From Streptomyces beigongshangae (GTDB lineage: Bacteria; Actinomycetota; Actinomycetes; Streptomycetales; Streptomycetaceae): a stretch of DNA of 64,000 bases. Location of the stretch: assembly GCF_019710745.1 (NCBI RefSeq), contig NZ_JAHKJW010000007.1:62001-126000 (forward strand). The letters run 5' to 3'. Below are positions 44,747 through 55,367 of the stretch, in pieces (position 1 is the stretch's first letter; each line of letters begins with the position of its first letter). The position numbers and the translations under genes are program-made. The notes beneath the pieces were generated by a model, which worked only from the letters and a program-made list of their open reading frames with translations, searched no databases and was not told the origin of the DNA.

Positions 44747-45421
44747 ATGACCGGTGCTGCCCTGCTCGTCCTGGCCGACGGCCGCTTCCCGGCCGGTGGG
44801 TACGCCCACTCGGGAGGCATGGAGGCGGCGGTGGCCTCCCGCAGCGTGCACGACGCGGCGAGCCTGGCGGCGTTCTGCCGGGGGCGCCTGCACACCGCCG
44901 GGCTGACCGCGGCCGGTCTCGCCGCCGCCGCGGCCGCCGGACACGACCCCCTGATGCTGGACGGGGCCGCGGACGCCCGCACACCCGCTCCCGCCGTGCG
45001 GGCGGCCGCCCGCAGGCTCGGCCGCCAGCTGCTGCGGGCGGCCCGCGCCACCTGGCCCTCACCCGACCTCGACCTGCTCGCCCGCAGCCGGCCGCAAGGG
45101 GTGCACCAGCCGGTCGTCCTCGGCGCCACGGCACGCACCGCCGGCCTGGCGCCGCTCGACGCCGCGCGGTGTGCCGCCTACGAGAGCGCAGCCGGGCCGG
45201 CGACCGCCGCGGTACGGCTGCTGGGCCTGGACCCGCTCGACGCCACCGCGCTGCTCGCCCGGATCGCCGGCGAGGTCGACGACGTCGCCCGCGCGGCCAC
45301 CGATGCGGCCAGCCGCGTCACCGCCGACGGCGTCGGCGCGCTGCCCGCCGCCTCCGCCCCGCTGCTGGACATCATCGGCGAGCGGCACGCCGCCCGTACC
45401 GTCCGCCTGTTCGCGTCCTGA
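44747..45421 (+). CDS. ureF: Urease accessory protein UreF
   Basis: A 224-residue Ure[23 protein letters not shown] and a C-terminal [20 protein letters not shown]. It forms a complex with UreG and UreD that delivers nickel to urease. Its place ureC-F-G-D is standard for actinobacteria. Confidence 0.9.
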   Translation: MTGAALLVLADGRFPAGGYAHSGGMEAAVASRSVHDAASLAAFCRGRLHTAGLTAAGLAAAAAAGHDPLMLDGAADARTPAPAVRAAARRLGRQLLRAARATWPSPDLDLLARSRPQGVHQPVVLGATARTAGLAPLDAARCAAYESAAGPATAAVRLLGLDPLDATALLARIAGEVDDVARAATDAASRVTADGVGALPAASAPLLDIIGERHAARTVRLFAS

Positions 45422-45446
45422 ACCCACCCCGTCCACGGGAGCCGCC

Positions 45447-46138
<692 letters not shown>

Positions 46139-46142
<4 letters not shown>

Positions 46143-47074
46143 CCGGTACCGCACACCTTCCCCTCACCGCACCGGCTCCGCCCGGCCACCGGCCGCGGAC
46201 CGGTGCCGAAGAGGCACCGGTCACCGCTCCGGCGCACCCGTCCGGCACCTCCGTGCACGACGGCCGGAACTCTCCCCCTTCCGGGGTCCACGCCACCGCC
46301 CGTGTCCGCGCCGGTCACAACGGCCGGACCACCACCGTCCCGCTCCTGCACAGCGACGGTCCCTTCCACCTGAGGCGGCTGCGGCCCCGCGGCACACGGG
46401 CCCGGGTCGGCGTGATCGGGGCCATGAGCGCGCCCCTGGGCGGCGACCGCCTCGCACTCGATGTCGTGGCCGGGCCCCGGGCCCGCCTGGAGGTGACCAC
46501 GGCCGCCGCCACCCTCGCCCTGCGCGGCCCCACCCGCGCACCCGCCACGTACGACGTCCGCCTCGGCGTCGGCGAGGGCGCCTCGCTGAACTGGCTGCCG
46601 GAACCGCTGATCAGCACGCGCGGCAGCACCCTGTACCAGACCTGTACCGTCGAACTCGCCCCCACCGCCCGGCTGCTGCTGCGCGAGGAACAGCTCCTGG
46701 GCCGCACCGCCGAACCCCCCGGGCTGCTCTCCAGCCGGCTGACCGTACGGCGCGACGGCCAGCCCCTCCTGGACCAGCACGCCCGCTACGGCGAACCGGC
46801 CCCCGCCTGGGACGGTCCCGCCGTCCTGGGTCCCCACCGGGCCTGCGGCCAGCTCCTCGCCGTCCACCCCCGCCTGCGGCCGGAGCGCCGGCCGCTCCTC
46901 ATCGAGGACGACCCGGCCACGGGCCACGCCGTCCTCGTCCCCCTGCCAAACGCCCCCGCGCTCCTCGTCACCGCGATCGCCCCCACCCCGGCCCGCCTGC
47001 GCCGGCTCCTCGACACGGGCCTCGCGCACATCCTCGCCGCCGCTTCAGGCGCCGAGGCCGGGATGGTCCCGTAG
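46139..47074 (+). CDS. ureD: Urease accessory protein UreD
   Basis: A 311-residue UreD/UreH scaffold: [44 protein letters not shown]-like [20 protein letters not shown]. It starts within the ureG stop (ATGA overlap). The first ~45 residues are a Pro/Thr-rich extension. Its 3' end overlaps the convergent LAL regulator gene by 30 bases. Confidence 0.9.
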
Positions 47075-49735
47075 CTGTCTGCGGGAGGTGACACCCAGCT
47101 TGCGGAAGACACTGCGCAGATGGGCGTCGATCGTGCGCGGGCTGAGGAACAGCCGGGCGGCGACCTCCTTGGACGTGGCTCCGCCGGCGACCAGCCGTGC
47201 GATGTACAGCTCCTGCGCGGTGAGCCGGTCGCAGGCGGTTCCGGACCGGCCGGGGGCCTTCTCGCCGGTGGCCCGCAGTTCGTCCGCGGCCCGCCGGGCG
47301 AATGCCTCGGCGCCCGCCCCGGTCAGCAGTTCATGGGCGGTGCGCAGGTGCGGGCGGCAGTCGCGGCGGCGGCCCTCCCTGCGCAGCCACTCCCCGTACA
47401 GGAGGTGCGCCCTGGCCCGGTAGGGAACCAGCGGGCTCTTCTCCAGGTGTTCGACGGCCTGCCGGTAGTGGTCCTCCACCCCGGTCACCAGCCCGCGCGC
47501 GTATGCCGCGATGCCCAGGCCCGAGCCGGTGCCACTGGCGTCGGTGCGCTCGGTCAGTGACTCCAGGGCCTCGGCGGCGGTGTCGCGCTCCCCGCACCGG
47601 ACGGCCGCCTCCACCAGCTCGGGGAGGGAGACACCGGCGAGGAAGAGGTCGCCGTGCGCGGCGGCCCGCCGGGCCGCGGCCAGTGCGGCCGGGTACTCCC
47701 CCAGGCCGTTGTGCAGCACGGCCGCCGCCCAGTGGGTGTTGGCGATCAGCTGCCCCGAGCCGCTCGCGGTCGCCGCCGTGACGGCCGTGTCGAACAGTTC
47801 CAGCGCCTCCTGGCGACGGCCGCGCAGCGCGGCCAGCTGCAGCCGGTGGTACGTCACCGGTGGTCCGCCGACGGCGTCCGCGATCGCCTCCTCCTCGGTG
47901 ATCGCCGCCGTGGCCCGCGCCAGGTCGCCGGAGAGCACGGCGCAGGATGCCAGCTGGGCGAGGCCCAGACGCAGCACCGGCGGCGAACCCGACGCGCGTC
48001 CGGTCTCCATCAGCCGGTCGACGATCGCCGCGTGCGTGTGCGGGTCCCACACCTCGCCCGCGAGCATGACGGCGAGCGCGGGCCGGCCGGCCCACAGGGG
48101 GGCGTCGTCACCGTCGAGGACCTTCCGTACCAGCGGGACGGCAGCCCGGTGCCCGTCCGCGGCCAGCCGTACCAGCGCGTCCAGGGCGTCCGGGGAGCTC
48201 GGTGCCGGCGCCGCCGTCCGGGCCGCCGCGAGGACCGTGTCCACGACCCCGGCGGCCCGGCCGACGGCGAGGCTCATTTCGAGGGCGTCCAGGAAGCACT
48301 CCCGGGACCACTGCGGGTCCACTCCGGCGAGGCGCCGTGCGGCGTTCAGCATGTGCGCGGGCCCGTCGCCGTCGTTGTGCCCCGCGAAGGCGATCCGCCC
48401 GCGCAGCAGATCCGTGCGGGCGTGCTGGACCTCGTCCAGTGCCGCGCTGTCGACGGTCTCCAGGAGTTGCGCCGCGAGGCCGGTGAGGCCCGCGTCGAGC
48501 TGGGCCCGCACGGCCGTGAGGGTCCGTTCGGTCCGCCGGGCGGCGTCCAGCGACAGGGCCGCCGCCCGTTCGAGGAAGGCAGCCGCGGCCACCGCGCCGC
48601 CGCGGGACCGCGCGCGTGCCGCGGAGCGTTCGAGTTCGGCAGCGACCTCCTCGTCGGGTCCGGTGCCGGCCTGGGCGCGGTGCCAGGCGCGCCGGTCGGG
48701 GTCCGCGGCCGGGTCGGTGACGTCGGCCAGTACCCGGTGGGCACTGCGGCGCCGGGCCGCGTCCGCGGCCCGGTAGACCGCGGACCGGGCCAGTGGATGG
48801 CAGAAGCGGACATGGGTGGAGAACTCGACGAGCCCGGTGGCCGCCGCGGCCGCGCCGGCCGCCGTCACATCGATGTCCAGCAGGCGCGCGGCGGACCGCA
48901 GCAGGGCGGGGTCACCGGTCGGGTCGGCACTGGCGACGGTCAGCAACTGCTGTGCTCCGTACGGCAGACCGGCCAGCCTGGACCGGAATCCCCGCTCGAT
49001 CCGCGTCGCCACGGACGAGGTGTCGGGCGGCGCGAATCCGCCGGCGCCGGGCAGTTCGAGCAGTGCCAGTGGGTTGCCGCGCGCCTCGGCCAGGAGCTGC
49101 CGGCGCACCCGGCCGTCGAGCGTCACATGGCTGCCCGCCGCCAGGAGGGTCCGCGCGTCGGTGTCGCTCAGTCCGCCGACGGACAGGCCGGGCAACTCGT
49201 CCAGTCCGTCCGCCCTCGGCTGCGGCCGGGCCGCGAACAGCACGGCCACGGGCTCGCAGTCGACGCGCCGGGCGAGGAAGGCCAGTACCTTCGACGACGC
49301 CGCGTCCAGCCAGTGGGCGTCGTCGACCAGACACAGCAGCGGGCGGGCGCGCGCCGCGCAGGACAGCAGCTCCAGGGCCGCGAGCCCGATGCCGAACACG
49401 TCCGGCGCGCCCGCGGCCAGCCCGAACGCGGTGCGCAGGGCTTCGCGGTGCGGGCCGGGCAGTTCGTCGAGGTGCGGGAGCAGCGGTACGCACAGCTGGT
49501 GGAGGACCGCGAACGGCAGTTCCCGCTCGTACTGCGACCCGGACGCCCGGACGGTCCGGAACCCGGGGTTCGCCGCCTGTACGTGGTCCAGCAGCGCGCT
49601 CTTGCCGATGCCCGCCTCGCCCCACAGGACGAGGGTCCCTCCCCGGCCCGTGCGCGCGGCGCCGGTCAACTCGCCGAGGCGCGCGGTCTCCGCCTGCCTG
49701 CCGATGAGTTGACCGGGTGGGTGTGCCGACGTCAT
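47045..49735 (-). CDS. LuxR-family regulator, LAL type
   Basis: An 896-residue ATP-binding LuxR regulator. Residues 10-300 are an AAA-type ATPase with Walker A LWGEAGIGKSALLDH and Walker B PLLCLVDDAHWLDAAS; the middle is TPR-like helices; the last ~65 residues are the HTH: LTAQELYIARLVAGGATSKE then VAARLFLSPRTIDAHLRSVF. LAL proteins often activate secondary-metabolite clusters. It lies between the urease operon and an oxidoreductase gene. The ATG at 49735 begins the conserved region. Confidence 0.9.
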   Translation of the reverse strand: MTSAHPPGQLIGRQAETARLGELTGAARTGRGGTLVLWGEAGIGKSALLDHVQAANPGFRTVRASGSQYERELPFAVLHQLCVPLLPHLDELPGPHREALRTAFGLAAGAPDVFGIGLAALELLSCAARARPLLCLVDDAHWLDAASSKVLAFLARRVDCEPVAVLFAARPQPRADGLDELPGLSVGGLSDTDARTLLAAGSHVTLDGRVRRQLLAEARGNPLALLELPGAGGFAPPDTSSVATRIERGFRSRLAGLPYGAQQLLTVASADPTGDPALLRSAARLLDIDVTAAGAAAAATGLVEFSTHVRFCHPLARSAVYRAADAARRRSAHRVLADVTDPAADPDRRAWHRAQAGTGPDEEVAAELERSAARARSRGGAVAAAAFLERAAALSLDAARRTERTLTAVRAQLDAGLTGLAAQLLETVDSAALDEVQHARTDLLRGRIAFAGHNDGDGPAHMLNAARRLAGVDPQWSRECFLDALEMSLAVGRAAGVVDTVLAAARTAAPAPSSPDALDALVRLAADGHRAAVPLVRKVLDGDDAPLWAGRPALAVMLAGEVWDPHTHAAIVDRLMETGRASGSPPVLRLGLAQLASCAVLSGDLARATAAITEEEAIADAVGGPPVTYHRLQLAALRGRRQEALELFDTAVTAATASGSGQLIANTHWAAAVLHNGLGEYPAALAAARRAAAHGDLFLAGVSLPELVEAAVRCGERDTAAEALESLTERTDASGTGSGLGIAAYARGLVTGVEDHYRQAVEHLEKSPLVPYRARAHLLYGEWLRREGRRRDCRPHLRTAHELLTGAGAEAFARRAADELRATGEKAPGRSGTACDRLTAQELYIARLVAGGATSKEVAARLFLSPRTIDAHLRSVFRKLGVTSRRQLRDHPGLGA

Positions 49736-49941
49736 GGAGCACACGGTAGACGAGCCGCGGTCGCCCGGGTCCGTGCGGTGCCGACCGCCGTCCCTTAGGC
49801 ATCTTTCACCGACGCGAACCCCCGTGCGCCGGCGCGAGTCTGGTGGCTCCGCCCCTGGCGACCACGAGAGAGCCCGATGATCCACCACGGCAACCGCGTC
49901 ACGTTCACACGACGGGGACGTCGGGACGACGGGCGCGGGAG

Positions 49942-50004
49942 GTCGTCCAGGACTTCCTGATCGTCGATGACACCGGGGTTCTGCAGAAGGGCGGGCGGGG
50001 TGCC
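49942..50004 (+). pseudogene. Possible short remnant of an IS701-type transposase
   Basis: The frame VVQDFLIVDDTGVLQKGGRG matches the first catalytic-Asp motif of IS701/IS4-like DDE transposases (IVDDTGFLKKG). Only about 20 codons remain and the rest of the transposase and its ends are missing. It sits in the 329-bp gap before the oxidoreductase gene. Chance similarity is possible. Confidence 0.4.
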
Positions 50005-50064
50005 CCCGAGCACCCGCACAGCCCCATGAACGCAAGCACACGGCAAGAACCTCAGAGGTACCTC

Positions 50065-51105
50065 ATGACAGCCACCACTCTCATCGAGACCGTCCTGCCC
50101 GGCGCGGTCGAGCCGGACGGTCCGGAGCTCCGCACCAGGGACCTGCCGGACCCGGCCGAGGGCCGGGTCGTCCTGCGGATGGACGCGACAGGGGTCTCGT
50201 TCGCCGAACAGCAGATGCGCCGCGGCACCTACCACGATCGGCCGCCCTTCCCCTTCGTGCCCGGCTACGACCTGGTCGGCACCGTCACGGCGGTCGGCCC
50301 CGGCGCGGACTCCGCACTGGCCGGACGCCGGTTCGCCGCGGTCACCAGGACCGGCGCCCGGGCGAGCCACCTGCTCGTCGACGCCGTGGACCTGATGCCC
50401 GTACCGGACGGGGTGGACGCGGTCGCCGCGGAGACCGTGCTCGTCAACGGCAACACCGCCTGGCAGATGCTGCACCGCGTCGCCGAGGTCCGCGCCGGCG
50501 GGACCGTCGTGGTGCTGGGTGCCAACGGCGGCGTCGGCTCCACCCTCGTACAACTGGCCCGCGCCGCCGGGATCACCGTGACCGGCACCGCGTCGGAACG
50601 GCACCACGCCACCGTCGGCGCGACCCCGGTCGACCGCCGCGACCCGGACATGTACACCCGGATCCGCGAGCTCGCACCCGACGGCGTGGACGCCGTGTCC
50701 GACCATGTCTCCGACCATGTCGCAGGCCCCGGGCTGGAGCAGTCGTGGCAGCTGCTGCGCCGGGGCGGGGTCCCGGTCCCCTACGGCAGCGCCGCCACCA
50801 AGGACGACGACGGCAACTCACAGCTGCCGTGGAGGAAGCTGTTCGCACGGCTCGCCGCATGGAATTCCCTGCCCAACGGCAGGAGGGCGCAGTTCTGCGC
50901 CTTCTGGGCGGGCAGACGCCGTTGCCGGACGGCCTGGCAGCAGCGGATGGCCGAGGACCTCGCGCAGGTGCCGCGCCTGGTGGCCGACGGCGCCCTCGTC
51001 CCCCGGATCGCCGCGGCGGTCCCCCTGCGGGACGCCGCTTCGGCCCTGAAGCTCGCCGAGTCCCACACCGTCGCCGGCAAGGTCGTCATCGTCCCCGGGG
51101 CGTGA
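50065..51105 (+). CDS. Zinc-independent MDR oxidoreductase (quinone-oxidoreductase-like)
   Basis: A 346-residue medium-chain reductase: GroES-like part with PPFPFVPGYDLVGTVTAVGP and a Rossmann part with GGTVVVLGANGGVGSTLVQLA. The Cys ligands of zinc alcohol dehydrogenases are absent, so a quinone- or enone-reductase role is likely. AGAGG precedes the ATG at 50065. The C-terminal half contains an Arg/Trp-rich segment (FCAFWAGRRRCRTAWQQRMA) that is unusual for the family. Confidence 0.85.
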   Translation: MTATTLIETVLPGAVEPDGPELRTRDLPDPAEGRVVLRMDATGVSFAEQQMRRGTYHDRPPFPFVPGYDLVGTVTAVGPGADSALAGRRFAAVTRTGARASHLLVDAVDLMPVPDGVDAVAAETVLVNGNTAWQMLHRVAEVRAGGTVVVLGANGGVGSTLVQLARAAGITVTGTASERHHATVGATPVDRRDPDMYTRIRELAPDGVDAVSDHVSDHVAGPGLEQSWQLLRRGGVPVPYGSAATKDDDGNSQLPWRKLFARLAAWNSLPNGRRAQFCAFWAGRRRCRTAWQQRMAEDLAQVPRLVADGALVPRIAAAVPLRDAASALKLAESHTVAGKVVIVPGA

Positions 51106-51117
51106 CACCACTCGAAT

Positions 51118-51165
51118 CACTTCATCACTTCATCACTTCATCACTTTGGCACTTCGCCACTTCCT
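51118..51165 (+). repeat. Octamer tandem repeat upstream of the MMPL gene
   Basis: Six adjoining 8-mers: CACTTCAT three times, then CACTTTGG, CACTTCGC and CACTTCCT. The array begins 12 bases after the oxidoreductase stop and ends 45 bases before the MMPL start, so it occupies the MMPL promoter/leader. Confidence 0.9.
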
Positions 51166-51210
51166 TACTCGCATGTGGACACGCATGCGGAAACCCAGAG
51201 GAGATTGTTC

Positions 51211-53439
51211 GTGTTTGAGCGCATAGCCGAGCTGGCGATCCGTCGCTCTCGGCTCATACTCGCCGTCACCGTCGTGGCGCTGGCCTTGATGGGGGTGGCG
51301 GGCGCAGGCGCGTTCGGCAAGCTGCTGGGAGGCGGCTACGACGATCCGGCCTCCCCCTCCAGCCGGGCCGCGAAGGTCATCGATGAGAAGTTCGGCGGGG
51401 AGACGAACCTGGTCCTGCTGGTGGGCGCCGCCCAGGGCCGCGTGGACAGTGCGGCGGCCAGGCAGAGCGGCCGGGCGCTGGTGGCCGAGCTCAAGGAGGA
51501 CCGCACGCTGCGCAACGTGGTCTCCTACTGGGACACCGGCAGCCCCGCCCTGCGCTCCGAGGACGGGCGTCAGGCGATGGTGCTGGTGCACGTGAGGGGC
51601 GAGGACACCGAGCGCGACGAGAACGCCGGCGCTGTCATCGACGCCTACAGCGGCACCTACGACGGCACTCTGAGTGTCAAGGCCGGTGGCGGTGCGGCGG
51701 TCAACAGCGACATGGGTGAGCAGTCGGGCAAGGACCTGCTGCTGGCGGAGGCCATCGCGGTGCCGCTGACGCTGGTCCTGCTGCTGGTGGTCTTCGGCAG
51801 CGTGGTCTCGGCCCTGCTGCCGCTGGTGATCGGCACCATCGCCATCATGGGCACCTTCGCGGAGCTGTTCGTGCTGGGCAGCCTCACCGACGTGTCCTTC
51901 TTCGCGATCAACCTCACCACCGCGCTGGGCCTTGGACTGGGTATCGACTACGCCCTGCTGATGGTCAGCCGTTTCCGCGAGCAGCTGGCGGGCGGGGCCA
52001 CGGTGGAGGAGGCGGTGCGGCGCACGGTGAGCACCGCCGGACGCACCGTCGCTTTCTCCGCCGCCACCGTGGCCGCGGCGCTGGGCGCGCTGATGGTCTT
52101 CCCCCAGTACTTCCTGCGCTCCTTCGGCTACGCGGGAGCGGGCGTGGTGGCCATCGCCGCCCTGAGCACCCTGTTCGTGATGCCCGCCCTGTTCATGGTG
52201 CTGGGCCACCGCGTCAACAGCGGCCGCCTGCCCTGGGCCAGGCACCCCGCTCCTCAGCCCGCCGGCGGCCGGCTGCCGTTGTGGGGACGTGTGGCGCGTA
52301 CCGTGATGCGCCGGCCCGCGCTGACCGCGCTGCCCGTCCTGGCCGTCCTGCTGGTGGCGGCGGCTCCGTTGCTGGGCATCACCTTCGGCACCCCCGATGA
52401 GCGGGTACTGCCCGAGGAGGCCGCCAGCCGCCAGGTCTCCACCGCCCTGCGCGCCTCCTTCCCCGGCAACGACGACGCGGCCCTGCACATCGTGCTCGAC
52501 GAGAGCGTGGACAGCGCCCCCCTGCACTCCTACGCCCGCTCCCTCTCCCGGCTGGAGGGCGTGATGCGGGTGGAGGCCGCCACCGGCACCTACACCCGAG
52601 GACAGGCCGACCCGCCGGGGGCGGCCAACGCGGCCCTGGGCCGCCGTGACGCCCAGCACATCACCGTCGTCAGCGCCCTGACCCCCAAGTCCGACCAGGC
52701 CCAGCACCTGGTCGACCAGGTACGCTCGCTGGCCGCGCCCGCCGGCACCCGGCCCCTGGTGGGCGGCACCGATGCCGTCCTGGTCGACGCCAAGGACTCC
52801 GTCGCCCAGCGCCTGCCCCTGGCCATCACCCTGATCGCCCTGAGCACCTTCGTCCTGCTGTTCCTGTTCACCGGCAGCCTCATCCAGCCCCTGCGCGCCC
52901 TGGCCCTGAACCTCATCAGCCTGGCCGCCACCCTGGGCGCCATGACCTGGGTCTTCCAGGACGGCCACCTGTCCTTCCTGCTGGGCTTCACCCCCCAGCC
53001 CATGGACGTGTCCATGACCGTACTGATGTTCTGCATCGCCTTCGGCCTGTCCATGGACTACGAAGTCTTCGTCACCAGCCGCATCAAGGAACTCCACGAC
53101 AGCGGCCAGGACACCACCTCCGCCGTCGTCAACGGCCTGGGCCACACCGGACGCATCGTCAGCGCCGCGGCCTGCCTCCTGGCCGTCAGCTTCTTCGCCT
53201 TCGGCACCGCCCAACTCAGCTTCATGCAGATGTTCGGCCTCGGCAGCGGACTGGCCATCCTCCTGGACGCCATCGCCGTACGCGGCATCCTCGTCCCCGC
53301 CGCCATGCGGCTCCTGGGCCGCACCGCCTGGTACGCGCCCCCCTTCCTGCGCACCCTCCACAACCGCTACGGCCTCAGCGAGAACAGCCCCGGGCCCACG
53401 ACCCCGCCCGTACGCGCGAAGAGCACCACGGGAGTCTGA
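51211..53439 (+). CDS. MMPL-family transporter
   Basis: A 742-residue RND-type transporter with two six-helix halves, each with the MMPL signature region: LTTALGLGLGIDYALLMVSR in the first and FCIAFGLSMDYEVFVTSRIK in the second (the Asp-Tyr pairs are the proton relay). One large outer loop follows the first helix of each half. Actinobacterial MMPLs export lipids, lipopeptides and siderophores. The GTG at 51211 follows GAGGAG. It lies 90 bp from the INLP operon, convergent to it, and is a candidate exporter of that lipopeptide. Confidence 0.92.
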   Translation: MFERIAELAIRRSRLILAVTVVALALMGVAGAGAFGKLLGGGYDDPASPSSRAAKVIDEKFGGETNLVLLVGAAQGRVDSAAARQSGRALVAELKEDRTLRNVVSYWDTGSPALRSEDGRQAMVLVHVRGEDTERDENAGAVIDAYSGTYDGTLSVKAGGGAAVNSDMGEQSGKDLLLAEAIAVPLTLVLLLVVFGSVVSALLPLVIGTIAIMGTFAELFVLGSLTDVSFFAINLTTALGLGLGIDYALLMVSRFREQLAGGATVEEAVRRTVSTAGRTVAFSAATVAAALGALMVFPQYFLRSFGYAGAGVVAIAALSTLFVMPALFMVLGHRVNSGRLPWARHPAPQPAGGRLPLWGRVARTVMRRPALTALPVLAVLLVAAAPLLGITFGTPDERVLPEEAASRQVSTALRASFPGNDDAALHIVLDESVDSAPLHSYARSLSRLEGVMRVEAATGTYTRGQADPPGAANAALGRRDAQHITVVSALTPKSDQAQHLVDQVRSLAAPAGTRPLVGGTDAVLVDAKDSVAQRLPLAITLIALSTFVLLFLFTGSLIQPLRALALNLISLAATLGAMTWVFQDGHLSFLLGFTPQPMDVSMTVLMFCIAFGLSMDYEVFVTSRIKELHDSGQDTTSAVVNGLGHTGRIVSAAACLLAVSFFAFGTAQLSFMQMFGLGSGLAILLDAIAVRGILVPAAMRLLGRTAWYAPPFLRTLHNRYGLSENSPGPTTPPVRAKSTTGV

Positions 53440-53457
53440 CCGCACGCACCCCGCACA

Positions 53458-53494
53458 GGACGGGCCCGCCTCCCACGAGGAGGCGGGCCCGTCC
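53458..53494. terminator. Strong bidirectional terminator
   Basis: GGACGGGCCCGCCTCC (53458-53473) pairs perfectly with GGAGGCGGGCCCGTCC (53479-53494) over a 5-base loop. It sits between the convergent MMPL gene and the INLP/ABC operon and can stop both transcripts. Confidence 0.92.
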
Positions 53495-53528
53495 CACGCA
53501 GCCGCCGTGATCCGTGACCGAGCCGCCA

Positions 53529-54329
53529 TCACCTACGACGCCCGGCAGCCCGGTCGTGGGCGAGCGGCTGGGCGTCGTAGGTGATGCGGATGACACCGTC
53601 GGCGTGCCGCCCGGCGCCGGCCCGTACGCCGAAGACGTCCCTGAGGATGCCGGGGGTCAGTGCTTCGAGGACCGGTCCCGCGGCCACCACCGCCCCTTCG
53701 TGCAGGACGACCAGGTGGTCGCAGAGCCGTGCGGCCAGGTCCAGGTCGTGCAGGACCGCCAGTGTGGTGATCCCGGTGGCGCGGATCAGGTTCAGGAGTT
53801 CGAACCGGGCACGGATGTCGAGGTGGTTGGTGAGTTCGTCCAGGACGAGGAGCCGGGCGCTCTGTGCCAGCGCCCGGGCGAGCAGCACCCGTTGGCGCTC
53901 CCCGCCGGACAGGGAGGCGTAGTCGCGGTCCGCGTACGCCCGTACGCCGCAGTGGTCGATGGCCTCCTCCACGGCACGGCGGTCCTCGGCGCCGTCCCGT
54001 CCCAGCAGTCCGTGGTGGGGGGACCGGCCCAGGGCGACGATGCCGGCGACGGTCAGGCCGGTGGTGTCGCCGGTGGCGTCCTGGAGGACCGCGGCGGTAC
54101 GGCGGGCGGCGGTGCGGGCGGACAGCGTCCACACGTCGTCGTCGCCCACCCGTACGACTCCGCCCGCCGGGCGCAGGGAGCGGTAGACGGCGCGCAGCAG
54201 GGTCGACTTGCCGCTGCCGTTGGGACCGACCAGGCCCACGATGTCGCCCTTGTGGGCCTCCAGGCTGACGTCGCGCAGGATCGGCGTGCGGTCCAGGGTG
54301 ACGTGGAGCCGGTCGACGGTGAGTTTCAT
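53529..54329 (-). CDS. ABC transporter ATPase, FecE/BtuD type
   Basis: A 266-residue ATPase with Walker A GLVGPNGSGKSTLLRAV, signature ASLSGGERQRVLLARALAQS, Walker B LLVLDELTNHLDI and His switch VLHDLDLAA. The family powers import of siderophores, heme, cobalamin and other metal complexes. It is the last gene of the INLP operon, 3 bases after the permease gene. Confidence 0.93.
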   Translation of the reverse strand: MKLTVDRLHVTLDRTPILRDVSLEAHKGDIVGLVGPNGSGKSTLLRAVYRSLRPAGGVVRVGDDDVWTLSARTAARRTAAVLQDATGDTTGLTVAGIVALGRSPHHGLLGRDGAEDRRAVEEAIDHCGVRAYADRDYASLSGGERQRVLLARALAQSARLLVLDELTNHLDIRARFELLNLIRATGITTLAVLHDLDLAARLCDHLVVLHEGAVVAAGPVLEALTPGILRDVFGVRAGAGRHADGVIRITYDAQPLAHDRAAGRRR

Positions 54330-54332
54330 GCG

Positions 54333-55367
54333 TCAGTCCAGACCCTTGTTGTGGCGCAGCAGCCACAGGAAGAAAGGGGCACCGAGGAGGGCGGTGAGGA
54401 TGCCCAGCGGCAGTTCGTTGGGGCGGTCGACGGTACGGGAGAGCAGGTCGACGAGGACCAGGTAGACCGCGCCGAGCAGCGCCGTCAGGGGCAGCAGTCT
54501 GCGGTGGTCGGCGCCGGTGGTGAGACGCACCAGGTGCGGGATCATCAGGCCCACGAAACCGATGCTGCCCGCGACGGCGATGACGGTCCCGGTCAGCAGC
54601 GCGCTGAGCACCAGGAGCACGGCGCGCAGCCGGTTGACGTCGACGCCGAGCGCGGTGGCGGACTCGTCGCCGGCCAGCAGGACGTTGAGCCGCCGCCCGA
54701 AGAGGACCAGCAGCGCGGTGGTGAGGAGTACGACCACGGTGACGGTGGGGATCTGGTCCCACTGGGCGCCCGCCACACTGCCCAGCATCCAGAACATGAC
54801 GGTGCGCAACTCCGTCGGTGTCGCCTGGAGTTGGACGAAGCTGGTCGCCGAGAGGAAGACGTAGCCGACGGCGACCCCCGCCAGCACCAGCCGGGTCGGC
54901 GCCAGCCGCCCGCGCCGCTGCCCGAGGGCGAACACCAGCGCACCCGCCACCACCGCCCCGGCGAAGGCCGCCGCCGACACCCCGAGCCCGGCCAGCGCGG
55001 CGCCGCCGCCCAGGGTGATGACCAGTACCGCGCCGAGTGTGGCGCCGTAGGAGAAGCCCAGCACGATGGGGTCGGCGAGGGGGTTGGACACCACGGTCTG
55101 CAGGACCGCGCCCGACACGGCCAGAGCCGCGCCGACCAGGGCGGCCAGCACCACACGCGGGGTGCGGAACCTCCAGACGATCTGGTCGAGCGCGGGATCG
55201 TCCGGTGGCGTTCCCGCGCCGGTGACGTGGTGCCAGACGATCGCCCACACGTCGCCCACCGGAACGGTGACCGCCCCGATGCTGATCGCCACGATCATCG
55301 TGGCGATCAGCAGGACGGGCAGCAGGGCGGACGCGAGGGCGACCCTCAGCGGGCCGGGCCTGTTCAG
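54333..55367 (-). CDS. ABC transporter permease, FecCD type; unusual start
   Basis: A ~344-residue permease with nine to ten helices and the FecCD pattern: RVVLAALVGAALAVSGAVLQTVVSNPLADP and VAGSIGFVGLMIPHLVRLTT. No ATG, GTG or TTG occurs in frame near the expected N-terminus; the frame is open upstream through the end of the binding-protein gene. A CTG at 55367 that overlaps that gene's TGA (CTGA) gives the family's normal length. Coupled re-initiation at CTG is my best guess. Confidence 0.85.
   Translation of the reverse strand: MNRPGPLRVALASALLPVLLIATMIVAISIGAVTVPVGDVWAIVWHHVTGAGTPPDDPALDQIVWRFRTPRVVLAALVGAALAVSGAVLQTVVSNPLADPIVLGFSYGATLGAVLVITLGGGAALAGLGVSAAAFAGAVVAGALVFALGQRRGRLAPTRLVLAGVAVGYVFLSATSFVQLQATPTELRTVMFWMLGSVAGAQWDQIPTVTVVVLLTTALLVLFGRRLNVLLAGDESATALGVDVNRLRAVLLVLSALLTGTVIAVAGSIGFVGLMIPHLVRLTTGADHRRLLPLTALLGAVYLVLVDLLSRTVDRPNELPLGILTALLGAPFFLWLLRHNKGLD

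Noticed and set aside
43344..44750. 468-codon plus-strand frame inside ureC
   Set aside because: Shifted frame of ureC; lacks any domain while ureC has all nickel ligands.
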